A DNA stretch of 53,237 nucleotides, from positions 1 to 53,237 of the forward strand of contig CANHFG010000005.1 of NCBI GenBank assembly GCA_947459875.1, in the 5' to 3' direction. Shown here piece by piece: positions 43,098-53,237 of the stretch. The notes under the pieces were generated by a model. The model saw only the letters and a list, made by a program, of their open reading frames with translations. It was not told the origin of the DNA and searched no databases. Made by a program: the position numbers and the translations under genes. The stretch comes from Ignavibacteria bacterium (GTDB lineage Bacteria > Bacteroidota > Ignavibacteria > Kapaibacteriales > Kapaibacteriaceae). How positions within the stretch are numbered: position 1 is the stretch's first letter; each line of letters opens with the position of its first letter.

Positions 43098-44981
43098 CTA
43101 TCGTGCTATCGATGCGCGTACGCTGCGGTTGGAAACTCGGCCCATCGGGGTTCGATTCGCATCGTCTTCCGTCACGTCGATGCGAACGTTCAAGCGCTCA
43201 GACCGGACCCCTATCAGAGCCACTATTGCCTGCGCACGTTTCTGTGCCAACTGTCTGTTTGACTCTATGGTGCCGATATTATCGGTCGAGGCCACAAGGG
43301 TCACACTCGCTCCGCTTCGCAGAGCATTGCGGACAACATCCAGTTGCGACTGGCTGACCATCCTGGGCGTTGAACTGTTAAAGTCGAAATAGCTCAAGGT
43401 GACAAGCTCCTCACCCTGACGTCCGTCCAGTCGACGTACGTCAATTGATTCGTCGGCAATGCCCTCAACAATTGCGCGAAGGGTCGCATCACTCGAGCGC
43501 ACATCACCGACGGCGGCAGACGAACGCAACTCAAGTGTTGCCGCTGCTGTCGAGAGCATCGTCGTATCGATGATAACACTATAGGCCGGCCCCGTTCCAA
43601 CGATGGGAAGGGGCTTGCCATTGAGCGATGCCGTGACCGACTCAGTGCAGGTCGTGTCACACGTAAGAACGTGGGCAAAGCTCACCGTACCGGCAACGCG
43701 CGACACCTGTACCGTGGCGTCTCCCGCTGTTAGCAGGGCGGGTTGATCGTTGATCAGAAAGCTAACGTTCCGCTGCTCATCTAATCGTTCAGTCTCCTCC
43801 GGTTGCGGAGGATTTTCAGTCTTGACCGAGATGCGTGAGTTATCGATCCCGAGCTTGCGTATTGCCCACGCATAGCGCTCACGTGCAAGAACCGCCGGCT
43901 CATCGGCTGCGGCCGAGCCGATGATCGTCAGTCGCGCCGACGGATCATCATTCATCGCCGTCCGCACGGCGTCAATCACCCGCTGTTGAATCTGCTCGCG
44001 CTCTGACTCGCCGGCAAGAGGCGAGGTAGAGTTTCGCTCGAAAAACATCACTGACGGTACCGAAAAGAGACGCCGAATTTCCTTGCGCTTGAGCATCGGC
44101 AGCACGATCGTGTCGGATGTATTCGGCAGCTCAAGACGCGAGATCACCGTTGGCACACGAACAACAGCCGGTGGCGGTGGCGGCGGTGGCGGTGGTGGCG
44201 GTGGAGTAGGGTTTTGCTTCCGAATACCATAGCGCACCGATGCACCGAACTGGATGGAAGCAGCAGACCAGCTCAAACTCGAAGTCAGGTCCGTCAGTCC
44301 GTACAGCACACTCAACTGTGGCGATACTTCTAGTCCACCCGTGGTGGCCATCGGCCACGATACCGCAAGCGTTGCGAGCATCTGCACGGATGTGTTGGGA
44401 AGATCACCGCTGTAGATATTCCTGGTCCGTGCGCCATCAACGAACGTCACACCCGCATCGGTAGGCTCGATCAGTTCCTCCTGCTGCGAGAAGGTTGCGC
44501 TCATCGGCAGTCCTATCATTCCGCCGATTCGAACACGAAGCGGAAGAGACGACAATGGCCGGGCACTGACGAATGGCTCTATGCCAAACACAGCGTAGGA
44601 TGCATCAACCGTGTGGCGGGATACGCCATCCGAGACCGTGTTGCCCTGAATGACGAAGGAAGTGAACTCATCTTCGACAAGTGAAGCAGACAGATCAGTC
44701 CAGGAAAGACGAGCTCCTATGCGCACCGGCTCGCCTCCGATGAACGTGCCCAGATCGTATGTCACAGCAGCGCCGATTGCCGGTCCAATACCATTGCCGC
44801 TCGTGAAGGTTGCACAGCACGACGGGAACCGAGGATCCAGAAGGCGAAAACCGGCCGAGTGAACGTTATAGCCCGCTGCAACATCGGCCTGCAAGCCGAG
44901 GCGCGTCAGCGACGTGTCTCGCTGCGCCACTGCAGCGTGCATTCCAACCAGAGCAATCAGACAGGCAAGTCGTAGTATCAT
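43098..44981 (-). CDS. OmpA-family protein with N-terminal barrel-like region and poly-proline linker
   Basis: Signal peptide; P12 tract; C-terminal OmpA-like domain (SYFDFNSSTPRMV...ASTDNIGTIESNRQLAQKRAQAI). Confidence 0.85.
   Translation of the reverse strand: MILRLACLIALVGMHAAVAQRDTSLTRLGLQADVAAGYNVHSAGFRLLDPRFPSCCATFTSGNGIGPAIGAAVTYDLGTFIGGEPVRIGARLSWTDLSASLVEDEFTSFVIQGNTVSDGVSRHTVDASYAVFGIEPFVSARPLSSLPLRVRIGGMIGLPMSATFSQQEELIEPTDAGVTFVDGARTRNIYSGDLPNTSVQMLATLAVSWPMATTGGLEVSPQLSVLYGLTDLTSSLSWSAASIQFGASVRYGIRKQNPTPPPPPPPPPPPPAVVRVPTVISRLELPNTSDTIVLPMLKRKEIRRLFSVPSVMFFERNSTSPLAGESEREQIQQRVIDAVRTAMNDDPSARLTIIGSAAADEPAVLARERYAWAIRKLGIDNSRISVKTENPPQPEETERLDEQRNVSFLINDQPALLTAGDATVQVSRVAGTVSFAHVLTCDTTCTESVTASLNGKPLPIVGTGPAYSVIIDTTMLSTAAATLELRSSAAVGDVRSSDATLRAIVEGIADESIDVRRLDGRQGEELVTLSYFDFNSSTPRMVSQSQLDVVRNALRSGASVTLVASTDNIGTIESNRQLAQKRAQAIVALIGVRSERLNVRIDVTEDDANRTPMGRVSNRSVRASIAR
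44170..44205. repeat. In-frame CCN (GGN) triplet tract encoding 12 consecutive prolines
   Basis: ggtggcggtggcggcggtggcggtggtggcggtgga read directly. Confidence 0.9.
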
Positions 44982-47900
44982 CGCACGATCAGTAATGACG
45001 ACGATGAAACATACCCCTGTGCATCGAGCAGGACCCTGTAAGCGCCTACTTGGAGAGAACGAACGTCAACGTTACGGTTGTTCGCGCCATCGACCAGCTC
45101 AAACGATTCGTCCACGATGACCATGCCCTGTGGATCCACGATTCGAAGTCGTGCAGGAGTGTTGCGATCAGACCTGATTCCGACCGTGACATCATCAGAA
45201 GTCGGATTCGGGAACACCCCACCGATGCTTGGGCCGGTACGGAATCTGAAGTGTCGGGTTGGGTCGGGGTTTGCGATCCTCAGCAGTGCTGCAGCATACG
45301 TTGTGGAGACGGCCTTCCCGAAGGCAGTTGCCGACGTGTCCATGATCATCACCGAGGAGTCCTGCCGACCGATACCGGCAGGCCCAACAAGCCAGATGGC
45401 CGTATCCTGCCTACTGAAGGAACGCTCCACTCGGAACCGTATACGACGCCTGCCAGCGGAGAACTCCTGCGAGATGATCTCGCCCGAGCCCCCTCTCACA
45501 TCGACACTCTGCGCAAGGAAATGATGTTCATCCATCTCAATGATCGCTTCGAAGGGGCGGATGCCATCGTAACGCACGTTCTCGGTGATAGTCGTGATGA
45601 TGGGTATGCGGACGATGCTTCTCGGGTCGACCGTTACACTCTGCGGCCTCACCACAGCCGTGCCGGTGTAGGCAAGGAGCCGCACCTGCGTGATGGCAGC
45701 ACACGGGGTAAAGCGGAACGACAGCACATCGTTGCCACTGATCGGAGCCCCGGTATGCGTGACCGTAAAGACAACCGAATCGCCCGGAGCGATCACCGTC
45801 GGCACCGTCAGATCGGTGGTAAACGGAGCTCCAGAAGTGAGCGTCAGCTCTGCAAGCGAAGCAGGCGTTGCCGAACGGTTCCACAGGGTGACCGTGCGCT
45901 GGGGCCGCTCGGGGATGAATGCCAGTGCCGGATGAGACACCGAGATCTCGTCACCCGCGCCACGACCTGAAACACGGATAGACCGGTAAAGAATGTTCTG
46001 TCCGGCGTAGGCAATGACAACTTCGTCGGTGTCGCTACCGCGTCGGCGGGGAACGAAGAGAACTTCGATCTCCAGGCTTGCGCCTGATGCCAGCTGCTGG
46101 CCCGGGGTGAAACCACGGACTCTGAATTGAGAGTTCGTTCCGCCGCGCATGAACAATCCGTCGATCACCACCGGCACGGGATCATTGTTGCGGAGAACAA
46201 TGAATGTTCGGCGCGTCGTGTCACCAACGCAGACATCACCGAAGTTCGTCAGATCCCCGAACGTGGTGAGATTTCTGTCGACCGACCTAATCCTGAGAGG
46301 AACCTTGATCGTGCGGTCACATGCACGAAGTTCAAACGTATCTGTCAGCAGTCCGGTATCGCGTGGTACCGCCCTGAACCTGATCGGCAGACAATCGCCG
46401 GGTGCGATCGTATCGGCGCGGAATGCCTCGGGCATCGTGACCCATAGTGAGTCCTTGAGTCCACCGGAGTTGAAGATCGCTGCTACCGAGCCACGATTGC
46501 ATACTTCGCCGGAGATCACCGTATCGATTCGCGATCCGATCAGCTGATCGCCGAACGAGATCGTCGGAGTCGACATATCCGGAGGCATGATCGCGAATGC
46601 TCCGTCGCTGAGATCAGTTTCGGGATTGATGATGCGCCGCACAAGAAGATTCTCACGCAGGTCATCGGAACATGAGGCAAGCGTGGAGCCATCAGGACCG
46701 TATTCGATGTCATTCATGAGCAGACTATGCCCCGGCATACCTGGTATGCCGCCGAGAATCCGACGTCGTTGCACATCGTATTGCTGGATCTGAGGCTGTC
46801 CGAGCGCACCAAGCGTCACGAATGTCTCGCTTGGATTGATGGTCACACCGACGATGTTCGAGCCCTCGCGGTAGATCACCCGGATCAGCGCCGATGTGCG
46901 CGTATCGTAGAGAAACGTCCGCTGCTCCTGCGGTGTATTGCTGCGTCCGGCATCGGCAACACCAGCAAGGGCGATCAGGCCGTTGGAGCGCGATACGGAA
47001 AGCGTCTGCATCAGCGGAGCACCCATGCGCAGCAGGTCCGTCCGGTAGCGAATGACCTCTGCGCCGGTCTCCGGTGAGACCCTCACGACGTCGCCACTGA
47101 TGAGGGCGACGTTGATGAGACTATCGACAAACCGCACAGCCGAGATGGGCGCATCGAGCGTAATGGTCGACCGTGACGCCAGCGTCGCGCCGTCGAGCAC
47201 GCGAATGCTGGCCGTAAGCGGTCCGGCAACATAGACCGTCGTTCCTGCAGCGTTGGCACACACCTCGGTGACCTCGGGGATGTCTGCCTCGACAACTGCC
47301 CGGGCTGTGACGCTGCCCGAATCAAGGCGCACGATCTGGTCGCGTGCCGGTGACGGCCGATTGACAACAGCCAGAAGGTCACGCGTCGAACCGGCATAGC
47401 TCAGCGCCGAGACCTTCACTCCGGGAAGGGTAGTGCCATCGATCACATACCGCTGCTGCTCGACGGACGATACAACGTCCCATTCGATAACAGTTCCGTT
47501 CTGATACACGGCGCTGATGTAGCGTCCGTCGGCCGAGAACGCCAGATTCGTTGCCTTTGATGCTTCACCAAGAAGCCAGCGGGCATCCGACGCCCCCTGT
47601 TTCTGATACACCCTGATGCGAACGCTGTCGGAGTATGTCTGCGGCACATCCCACACGATCGACGAATCGGCCGTCGAGTCGATGAAATTCCACGTGCGAC
47701 CATTATTGGTCGAAAACTCCACGAACGAGGAAAAGCCCTGGATAGCCCCTTTCCATCGGATCGGTATCCGCTGGCAGGGGGCGAGTCGCTCACCGCCATT
47801 CGGACTTATGACCTGCAGCAATGTCGATGGATTATAGGTTGGCGTATTGGCGAACAGCATGACCGTAAAGCGCTGACCGCCCTCAAACACCACGGTCAGA

Positions 47901-48652
47901 ACATCGCTTACGGGGCCCGGCTTGGTGGGTCGGAAGACAAGGTCAAAGCGGTAGTCCGTGCCGACGTCGACCTCTACCGGCGGAGGCTTCGAGCCATACG
48001 TGCGCTTCCAGACGATCGAGATGTCGCCGGAGGTGGTGATCAGTGAATCGATGAACAGGCGACGTTCGTTACCGTTGGCGTCACGCGTTGCGGCGAACGT
48101 GCGCAGGTTGAGCTTCGTCAGCGATTCGCTCCCCACGGCAACATCTCCGAGATCGAGAAACAGCGGCAGTCGCCGAAACGAACTGTCGCAGATGAACACC
48201 GATCCGCCACGATTCGGGTTGACCGACCACGTCAGGGGGAGAATTCCGACTTCGCCGTTCGAGACGGCAAAGAGCGTGGCACCGCCCTCGTTCAGCGTCG
48301 GAAACACATTGATCTTGGGGGCGAATGTCGATGCCGTAAACACCGCGCGCCATATGCCAGCACCATCGGGAGAAAGCGATGTGATCCGCATGAAGCGGTT
48401 GCTCTCCTGCACGTACACATCCTGCGCCGTGAGCGCAGCCGGCTGTCCTGCGCGGGTTGCGCGAAAGCGCACGGTCACCTGCGGAAACGTCGAAGCATCG
48501 ATAAAAGACCCGACACCAGGAATGGCCACACCTGTGATCGTAACCTGAGCGCTGAGGCATGTCGGCCATACGATACAAAGAAGCAGCGCCAGAGAGAACC
48601 TGATGGAGAGACGCGGTAGCAGGGGGCTTTTCCTGTGGTGTAGTGATGACAT
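44978..48652 (-). CDS. Large exported protein with WD40-like and choice-of-anchor-D/ASH-like regions and T9SS C-terminal sorting domain
   Basis: LAFSADGRYISAVYQNGTVIEWDV; FGDVCVGDTTRRTFIVLRNNDPVPVVID; C-terminus GGVFPNPTSDDVTVGI...GAYRVLLDAQGYVSSSSLLIVR; 4-nt overlap with OmpA-like gene. Confidence 0.87.
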   Translation of the reverse strand: MSSLHHRKSPLLPRLSIRFSLALLLCIVWPTCLSAQVTITGVAIPGVGSFIDASTFPQVTVRFRATRAGQPAALTAQDVYVQESNRFMRITSLSPDGAGIWRAVFTASTFAPKINVFPTLNEGGATLFAVSNGEVGILPLTWSVNPNRGGSVFICDSSFRRLPLFLDLGDVAVGSESLTKLNLRTFAATRDANGNERRLFIDSLITTSGDISIVWKRTYGSKPPPVEVDVGTDYRFDLVFRPTKPGPVSDVLTVVFEGGQRFTVMLFANTPTYNPSTLLQVISPNGGERLAPCQRIPIRWKGAIQGFSSFVEFSTNNGRTWNFIDSTADSSIVWDVPQTYSDSVRIRVYQKQGASDARWLLGEASKATNLAFSADGRYISAVYQNGTVIEWDVVSSVEQQRYVIDGTTLPGVKVSALSYAGSTRDLLAVVNRPSPARDQIVRLDSGSVTARAVVEADIPEVTEVCANAAGTTVYVAGPLTASIRVLDGATLASRSTITLDAPISAVRFVDSLINVALISGDVVRVSPETGAEVIRYRTDLLRMGAPLMQTLSVSRSNGLIALAGVADAGRSNTPQEQRTFLYDTRTSALIRVIYREGSNIVGVTINPSETFVTLGALGQPQIQQYDVQRRRILGGIPGMPGHSLLMNDIEYGPDGSTLASCSDDLRENLLVRRIINPETDLSDGAFAIMPPDMSTPTISFGDQLIGSRIDTVISGEVCNRGSVAAIFNSGGLKDSLWVTMPEAFRADTIAPGDCLPIRFRAVPRDTGLLTDTFELRACDRTIKVPLRIRSVDRNLTTFGDLTNFGDVCVGDTTRRTFIVLRNNDPVPVVIDGLFMRGGTNSQFRVRGFTPGQQLASGASLEIEVLFVPRRRGSDTDEVVIAYAGQNILYRSIRVSGRGAGDEISVSHPALAFIPERPQRTVTLWNRSATPASLAELTLTSGAPFTTDLTVPTVIAPGDSVVFTVTHTGAPISGNDVLSFRFTPCAAITQVRLLAYTGTAVVRPQSVTVDPRSIVRIPIITTITENVRYDGIRPFEAIIEMDEHHFLAQSVDVRGGSGEIISQEFSAGRRRIRFRVERSFSRQDTAIWLVGPAGIGRQDSSVMIMDTSATAFGKAVSTTYAAALLRIANPDPTRHFRFRTGPSIGGVFPNPTSDDVTVGIRSDRNTPARLRIVDPQGMVIVDESFELVDGANNRNVDVRSLQVGAYRVLLDAQGYVSSSSLLIVR

Positions 48653-48682
48653 GTGTGGTAAACGCCGAAGCAGGCGAGATAG

Positions 48683-49474
48683 TTACACCGCAGGTGCTGG
48701 GGGGACAAAACGTGCAAGAAACTCGACAACTACGGGATCTGAAGATGCCTGGAGTTCGTCGACCGAGCCGGTAAAGCGCACCACGCCGTCATGAAGCATG
48801 ATCACGTGATCGGCAATGTTGTACACGCTGAACATATCATGCGTGATCACCACGGAGGTGGCTCGGTATTTGCCGGCCAGTTCATGCAGCAGATCGTCGA
48901 TCTGCTGGGACGTGACCGGGTCGAGACCGGTTGTGGGCTCGTCATAAAAAATGTAGTTCGGCTTGCCCACAAGAGCACGCGCCACACCGACACGCTTGCG
49001 CATGCCTCCCGAGAGGTCACTTGGCTTTTTTCCGGCAAGGATGGTGTACTCCCGCTCATACTCGGCACTGCCATTGCCATTGACCGGTGGAAGAAGCCCA
49101 ACGGCGCTCAGCACGCGACGTGCCTCGGCATCGATCAGCTTCTGGTCGGTCACACCGTGCTCAACCAGACTGATGATGACGTTCTCAAAGACGTTCAGCG
49201 AGTCGAAAAGGGCAGCCCCCTGAAAGACGTAACCGATGCTACGGCGCATGTCAAAAAGCTCCTGCTTGGAGAGCGTATTGACGTCACGTCCGTCAATGAG
49301 CACTGAGCCGGAATCAGCCTTGAGCATTCCCACGATGTGCTTCAGCAGAACGCTCTTTCCGCACCCTGACCGGCCGATGATGCACGTCGTCTTGCCCGCC
49401 GGAACAGTGCAGCTCACGCCATTGAGAACAACCTTGTTCCCGAATGTCTTCTTGATGTTACTAAGCTCAATCAT
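48683..49474 (-). CDS. ABC transporter ATP-binding protein, MlaF-like
   Basis: [55 protein letters not shown]. Confidence 0.92.
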   Translation of the reverse strand: MIELSNIKKTFGNKVVLNGVSCTVPAGKTTCIIGRSGCGKSVLLKHIVGMLKADSGSVLIDGRDVNTLSKQELFDMRRSIGYVFQGAALFDSLNVFENVIISLVEHGVTDQKLIDAEARRVLSAVGLLPPVNGNGSAEYEREYTILAGKKPSDLSGGMRKRVGVARALVGKPNYIFYDEPTTGLDPVTSQQIDDLLHELAGKYRATSVVITHDMFSVYNIADHVIMLHDGVVRFTGSVDELQASSDPVVVEFLARFVPPAPAV

Positions 49475-51264
49475 GCACCGGCCGGTAGAGACATCCGTGA
49501 GCGAATGACCTCGAGCGTCCCGGTCGGGATGGCATCAATGAGCTTTCTCGTGTAGGGATCGTGAGGCGCTTCATAAAGCTCGTTGGACGTATTCATCTCG
49601 ACAATCTTGCCGGCATTCATCACGGCGATGCGATCGCTGATAAACTTTACGACGCTCAGATCGTGCGAGATGAAGATGTAGGTGAGCTTGAACTCATCGC
49701 GGAGCGAAACGAGCAGATTCAGCACCTGTGCCTGCACTGACACATCAAGCGCACTGACGCTTTCGTCGCAGATCAGAAGCTTTGGTTTGAGTGCCAGCGC
49801 ACGGGCGATGCAGATCCGCTGTCGCTGTCCGCCGGAGAACTCATGCGGATAGTTCGAAAAGTGCCGCGGCAGCAGGTTTACCTTGTCGAGCAGGTACATC
49901 ACATGCTCTTTACGCTCCTTCTCATTGTCGCCGATCCCGTGCACCGTGAGCACTTCCATGATCGCACTGCCCACGCTCAGACGCGGGTTCAGCGATGAAT
50001 ACGGATCCTGGAAGATGATCTGGAAATCGCGGCGCATCTTCTTGAGGTCCGATGCGCCAAGCGCGCGCACATCCTTCCCGTCAAACATCACCTGTCCGCC
50101 GGTGGGCTCTACCAGACGCAGCACCGCACGCCCGGTGGTGGTTTTACCGCAACCGGATTCGCCTACAAGACCCAGCGTCTCGCCGGGTTTCACTGAAAAC
50201 GTGATATCATCAACGGCTTTGACCACGCCGCTGGTGCGGCCAAAGAAACCGGACTTGATCGGAAAGTGGACTTCGAGATTCTTGACATCAAGCAAGGGGG
50301 CTTCTGCGGCAAGCCGCGCATTGCGCTGAGTTATCTCGGTTGCAGAAAACGACACTTCGTCGATGCGCTCGTCCACAGACTCGCGTGTGCGGGCAGTGAT
50401 CTCACCACTCTCAGACTCTTCCATGAAATCCCGCACCGTGGGCAGGATCTTGAGCTTACGGTCCAATCGCGGGCGGCACGCCAGGAGCCCCTTGGTATAT
50501 GGGTGCTGAGGGTTCTCAAAGATCTGCAGAACCGGCCCCTGCTCCACGATGCGGCCTTTGTACATCACGATCACATCATCGGCGATCTCGGCGATCACGC
50601 CCAGATCGTGCGTGATGAACATCATGGCCATGTTATGCTCGCGCTGCAGCTGTCGCATGAGATCGAGGATCGTTGCCTGCACCGTTACATCGAGCGCTGT
50701 CGTCGGCTCATCGGCGATCAGCAGATCCGGATTGCACGACATCGCCATGGCGATCATCACGCGCTGTTTTTGTCCGCCCGAGAGCTGGTGCGGGTAGGAC
50801 GTCATCATCTGCTCCGGACGTGGCAGTTTGACCTCGTTGAGCAGCTGGAGAGTTCGGGAGCGGGCCTCTTCGACCGATACCTTCTGATGCAGCTTGATGG
50901 CCTCAATGATCTGGTCGCCACACGTGAAGACCGGATTGAGCGAGGTCATCGGCTCCTGAAAGATCATCGCCAGGCGATTACCGCGGTAGGAGCGCATCTG
51001 CTCCTCGGAGATCTTCAGAAGATCCGTCGTGGTTCCGTCGGCTTCGTGAAAGATGATCTCACCGCCCGTGATCCGTCCAGGGGGCGAGGGTATCAGCCGC
51101 ATGGCGCTGAGACTCGTCACGGACTTCCCCGAGCCGGACTCGCCCACAATACCCAGGGTGCGACCCTTGTGCACGGTAAAAGAGACATTGTTCACGGCCT
51201 TGACGTCGTAGACGTCCGACCTGAACTCCGTAACGAGGTTTCGGACTTCAAGCAACGGTTGCAT
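49471..51264 (-). CDS. Di/oligopeptide ABC transporter ATP-binding protein with two fused ABC domains (DppD-DppF type)
   Basis: Two Walker A ([23 protein letters not shown]) and two signature motifs ([18 protein letters not shown]). Confidence 0.95.
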   Translation of the reverse strand: MQPLLEVRNLVTEFRSDVYDVKAVNNVSFTVHKGRTLGIVGESGSGKSVTSLSAMRLIPSPPGRITGGEIIFHEADGTTTDLLKISEEQMRSYRGNRLAMIFQEPMTSLNPVFTCGDQIIEAIKLHQKVSVEEARSRTLQLLNEVKLPRPEQMMTSYPHQLSGGQKQRVMIAMAMSCNPDLLIADEPTTALDVTVQATILDLMRQLQREHNMAMMFITHDLGVIAEIADDVIVMYKGRIVEQGPVLQIFENPQHPYTKGLLACRPRLDRKLKILPTVRDFMEESESGEITARTRESVDERIDEVSFSATEITQRNARLAAEAPLLDVKNLEVHFPIKSGFFGRTSGVVKAVDDITFSVKPGETLGLVGESGCGKTTTGRAVLRLVEPTGGQVMFDGKDVRALGASDLKKMRRDFQIIFQDPYSSLNPRLSVGSAIMEVLTVHGIGDNEKERKEHVMYLLDKVNLLPRHFSNYPHEFSGGQRQRICIARALALKPKLLICDESVSALDVSVQAQVLNLLVSLRDEFKLTYIFISHDLSVVKFISDRIAVMNAGKIVEMNTSNELYEAPHDPYTRKLIDAIPTGTLEVIRSRMSLPAGA

Positions 51265-51338
51265 AGGCGTCAAAGATACCCAACTGGCTGGCCTCAACCG
51301 CGCTCTGAGAGTGAATCCCGGCGAGGCCGAAATGAGCT

Positions 51339-52706
51339 TTATGAGCGCATGCTCACCACCAGCCGACGGGCATTCCAGCGCAGGTAGAGCGTAGAAAAAC
51401 TCCGTCCGGCAGCCATCGATAGCGCCGCAGCCAGAGCCCCGTTCAGCTCGGTCATACCTACCAGGATGATCATCGTGCCGGCAATGCCCCCTACCTCCAT
51501 CATCGTGGAGATGGTCACTTTAACGTTCTGACGGGCCGTGATAAGGGCCGATCGATACAGCGAGTAGGCCACTGCAATAAACGGAAGACTCATCAGCACG
51601 TATGTGGGCACGCGGGCAAACTCTGCCAGGTCCGGACGCAGGCCATAGATGTGCACGTAGATCATCGTCAGAAGGGGCGTGGTGGCGATCAAGGCAAGAA
51701 CCGCCGTAGTAACGATCACGATGCGCACGCCGACGCGTCGCACCACTTCGTAGTTCTGGAAACGGTCGCCGATGAGGGCCACGCCAACTTCCTGATAGGA
51801 AAAGCCAAAGCTGCGGAAGATGAAGACCAGCGAATCCACCACCGGCAGGACTGCCAGAGAGGTGAGTGTTAGCGGCGCCCGACCCATGAAGAACGTCAGC
51901 ATTGGCGTTACCACAAAGCCAATAAGCGACGTCAGCGCAAGGGGCATCCAGAACTGTCGGATGTCGTCATTGGTAAGCACAACATCGCTATCAGGCATCT
52001 CCTCGTATGTCTTTAGAACGTCACGGCACATTATGCGTGTTGCGATGGCCTCGCAGATCACACCAACGGTGAGGCCGGCTGCGCCGATCACCACACCATT
52101 GAGACCACTGTACGCCACGAGCATCCATGCCGCGCCCATCATCGTCAGCAGGCGCACCACCGTGCCGTATGCTACCAGGCGCGTGTTGCCATTGCGGATC
52201 ATCAGTCCCTGATAGAACCGACGGTAGCCGATGGCCGCCGGCCAGGGGATGAGAACGACCAGGGCATCGCGCATCAGAGCGCTTACCTCTTTCGGTAGCT
52301 GAAGAATGCCGTTGGCCACAACATCATACACCCACGGAAGGGTCACAACGACCATGCCGATCGTAACGGCGATGTTGACGCGACGCGTAAAGCGTCGCAG
52401 CGTGTGCATTGAGCGCCGGTCGCGGGCCAGCGCCACAGACGTGCTCAGCAGCTGGATCACCGGCGACTCTATGAGCATCGCCAGGGCAAGGGCCACACCA
52501 TACGCCGCAAGGTTCACCTCCGCATTCGTCATGCGGGCGATCACCGACGTCAGGATGGGCCCCTCGATGGCCATCATCAGCCATGTGAGACTCAATGGAA
52601 CCCAGAATTTGACAACGTCGCGTGTGGTAAGCATGGTAAGGGGCGAAACTGCGGGTGAAAGTGGTTGATATGTCCGGAAGATCTGAGTCTCGAACGTGAG
52701 ATTCAT
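51339..52706 (-). CDS. MATE/MOP-superfamily-like multi-pass membrane protein
   Basis: About 12 hydrophobic segments; [26 protein letters not shown] and repeat-like [26 protein letters not shown] in second half. Confidence 0.8.
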   Translation of the reverse strand: MNLTFETQIFRTYQPLSPAVSPLTMLTTRDVVKFWVPLSLTWLMMAIEGPILTSVIARMTNAEVNLAAYGVALALAMLIESPVIQLLSTSVALARDRRSMHTLRRFTRRVNIAVTIGMVVVTLPWVYDVVANGILQLPKEVSALMRDALVVLIPWPAAIGYRRFYQGLMIRNGNTRLVAYGTVVRLLTMMGAAWMLVAYSGLNGVVIGAAGLTVGVICEAIATRIMCRDVLKTYEEMPDSDVVLTNDDIRQFWMPLALTSLIGFVVTPMLTFFMGRAPLTLTSLAVLPVVDSLVFIFRSFGFSYQEVGVALIGDRFQNYEVVRRVGVRIVIVTTAVLALIATTPLLTMIYVHIYGLRPDLAEFARVPTYVLMSLPFIAVAYSLYRSALITARQNVKVTISTMMEVGGIAGTMIILVGMTELNGALAAALSMAAGRSFSTLYLRWNARRLVVSMRS

Positions 52707-52740
52707 CGGTCTTCTCGTTGTGCGCTTCTGGAGCGGCTAT

Positions 52741-52870
52741 GCTCCACAAAACGTTTTGCGGAGCCTAAATGCGGTTTCACGCTCCACAAACTCGTGTTTT
52801 GTGGAGCCTAATTCCCGTTTCACGCTCCACAAACGGACTTGTTGCTGATGGACGCTCCACAAACCGACCG
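52741..52870. repeat. Array of gctccacaaa-headed units with internal inverted repeats
   Basis: gctccacaaa at 52741, 52781, 52824, 52854; the first two units contain complementary tttgYggagc arms and shared cctaa...gtttcac. Confidence 0.85.
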
Positions 52871-53013
52871 AAAGCGCATCCCGAAAAAGCCCCAAGTTCT
52901 CCTCGACGTTAATCCTGACGTCGCTGTGCATGAGGCCTCTCGACTGATGTTCCCAACTGAGCAACATCATGCAAATTTGTGCCATGGACCTCTATGAACG
53001 ACAACCGTAGAGA

Positions 53014-53060
53014 TTCCGGAGCATACTGCCCCCCCCCGTTCCGGAGCATACTGCCCCCCG
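53014..53060. repeat. Two tandem copies of ttccggagcatactgCCCCCC(n)g, IS21-family-like terminal repeats
   Basis: 53014-53038 (C9) and 53039-53060 (C6) read directly; IS21 link is by resemblance only. Confidence 0.6.
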
Positions 53061-53104
53061 TTCCGACGTCAAATAAGCCAGTAGACAGTTTCCGTCGGAT
53101 AGAA

Positions 53105-53237
53105 CTACAACAACTCCGGCAGTCCGAGCTCGCGAAGGTAGGCGTTGTGCTTGGCCTTGGCTTCGCTGACGGCGGAGTCGATCTCTACGAGCTTGCGATG
53201 AGTAGCTTCAAGATCAATTTCTTCTTCGGTTGACGCA
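53105..53237 (-). CDS. Probable C-terminal tail of a type I restriction-modification M subunit (HsdM), 5' part outside window
   Basis: Minus-strand translation ASTEEEIDLEATHRKLVEIDSAVSEAKAKHNAYLRELGLPELL* resembles the HsdM C-terminal coiled coil. Confidence 0.55.
   Translation of the reverse strand, partial: ASTEEEIDLEATHRKLVEIDSAVSEAKAKHNAYLRELGLPELL

Noticed and set aside
52741-52870. Possible CRISPR array
   Set aside because: Unit spacing is irregular, repeated parts are short, 'spacers' are themselves similar, and no cas genes are nearby.
52737-52985. 82-aa minus-strand ORF across the repeat array
   Set aside because: Its C-terminal half is simply translation of the gctccacaaa repeats; no independent coding evidence.

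Overview
53.2 kb of a dense, GC-moderate chromosome. T9SS-type C-terminal sorting domains, the gene content and the atpZ-I-B-E-F-H-A-(hldD)-G order suggest the Bacteroidota/Chlorobi/Kapabacteria assemblage (inferred, not searched). Contents left to right: 3' end of katG; a tandemly duplicated two-gene exported module (BNR-repeat T9SS protein plus a 19-cysteine protein) with a katG 3' remnant at the junction; orphan ORFs; radA; phytoene/squalene synthase; a GT-C-like membrane pair; an F0F1 ATP synthase operon interrupted by hldD; PfkB kinase, ddl, family-4-like UDG, clpC; enoyl-CoA hydratase; two coupled T9SS subtilases; dnaX, bcp, a TatD/outer-membrane-barrel in-frame fusion, upp; class-V aminotransferase, OmpA-like protein, a 1224-aa T9SS protein; mlaF-like and dppDF-like ABC ATPases; a MATE-like transporter; then a repeat array, IS21-like end repeats and a probable hsdM tail. 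Most notable observations: (1) a strongly enriched short motif A[A/G]GGGGC, about 67 hand-counted occurrences on both strands in all reading frames; (2) the tandem BNR/Cys-rich module and its katG scar; (3) the TatD-barrel fusion. All counts were made by eye and should be recomputed.
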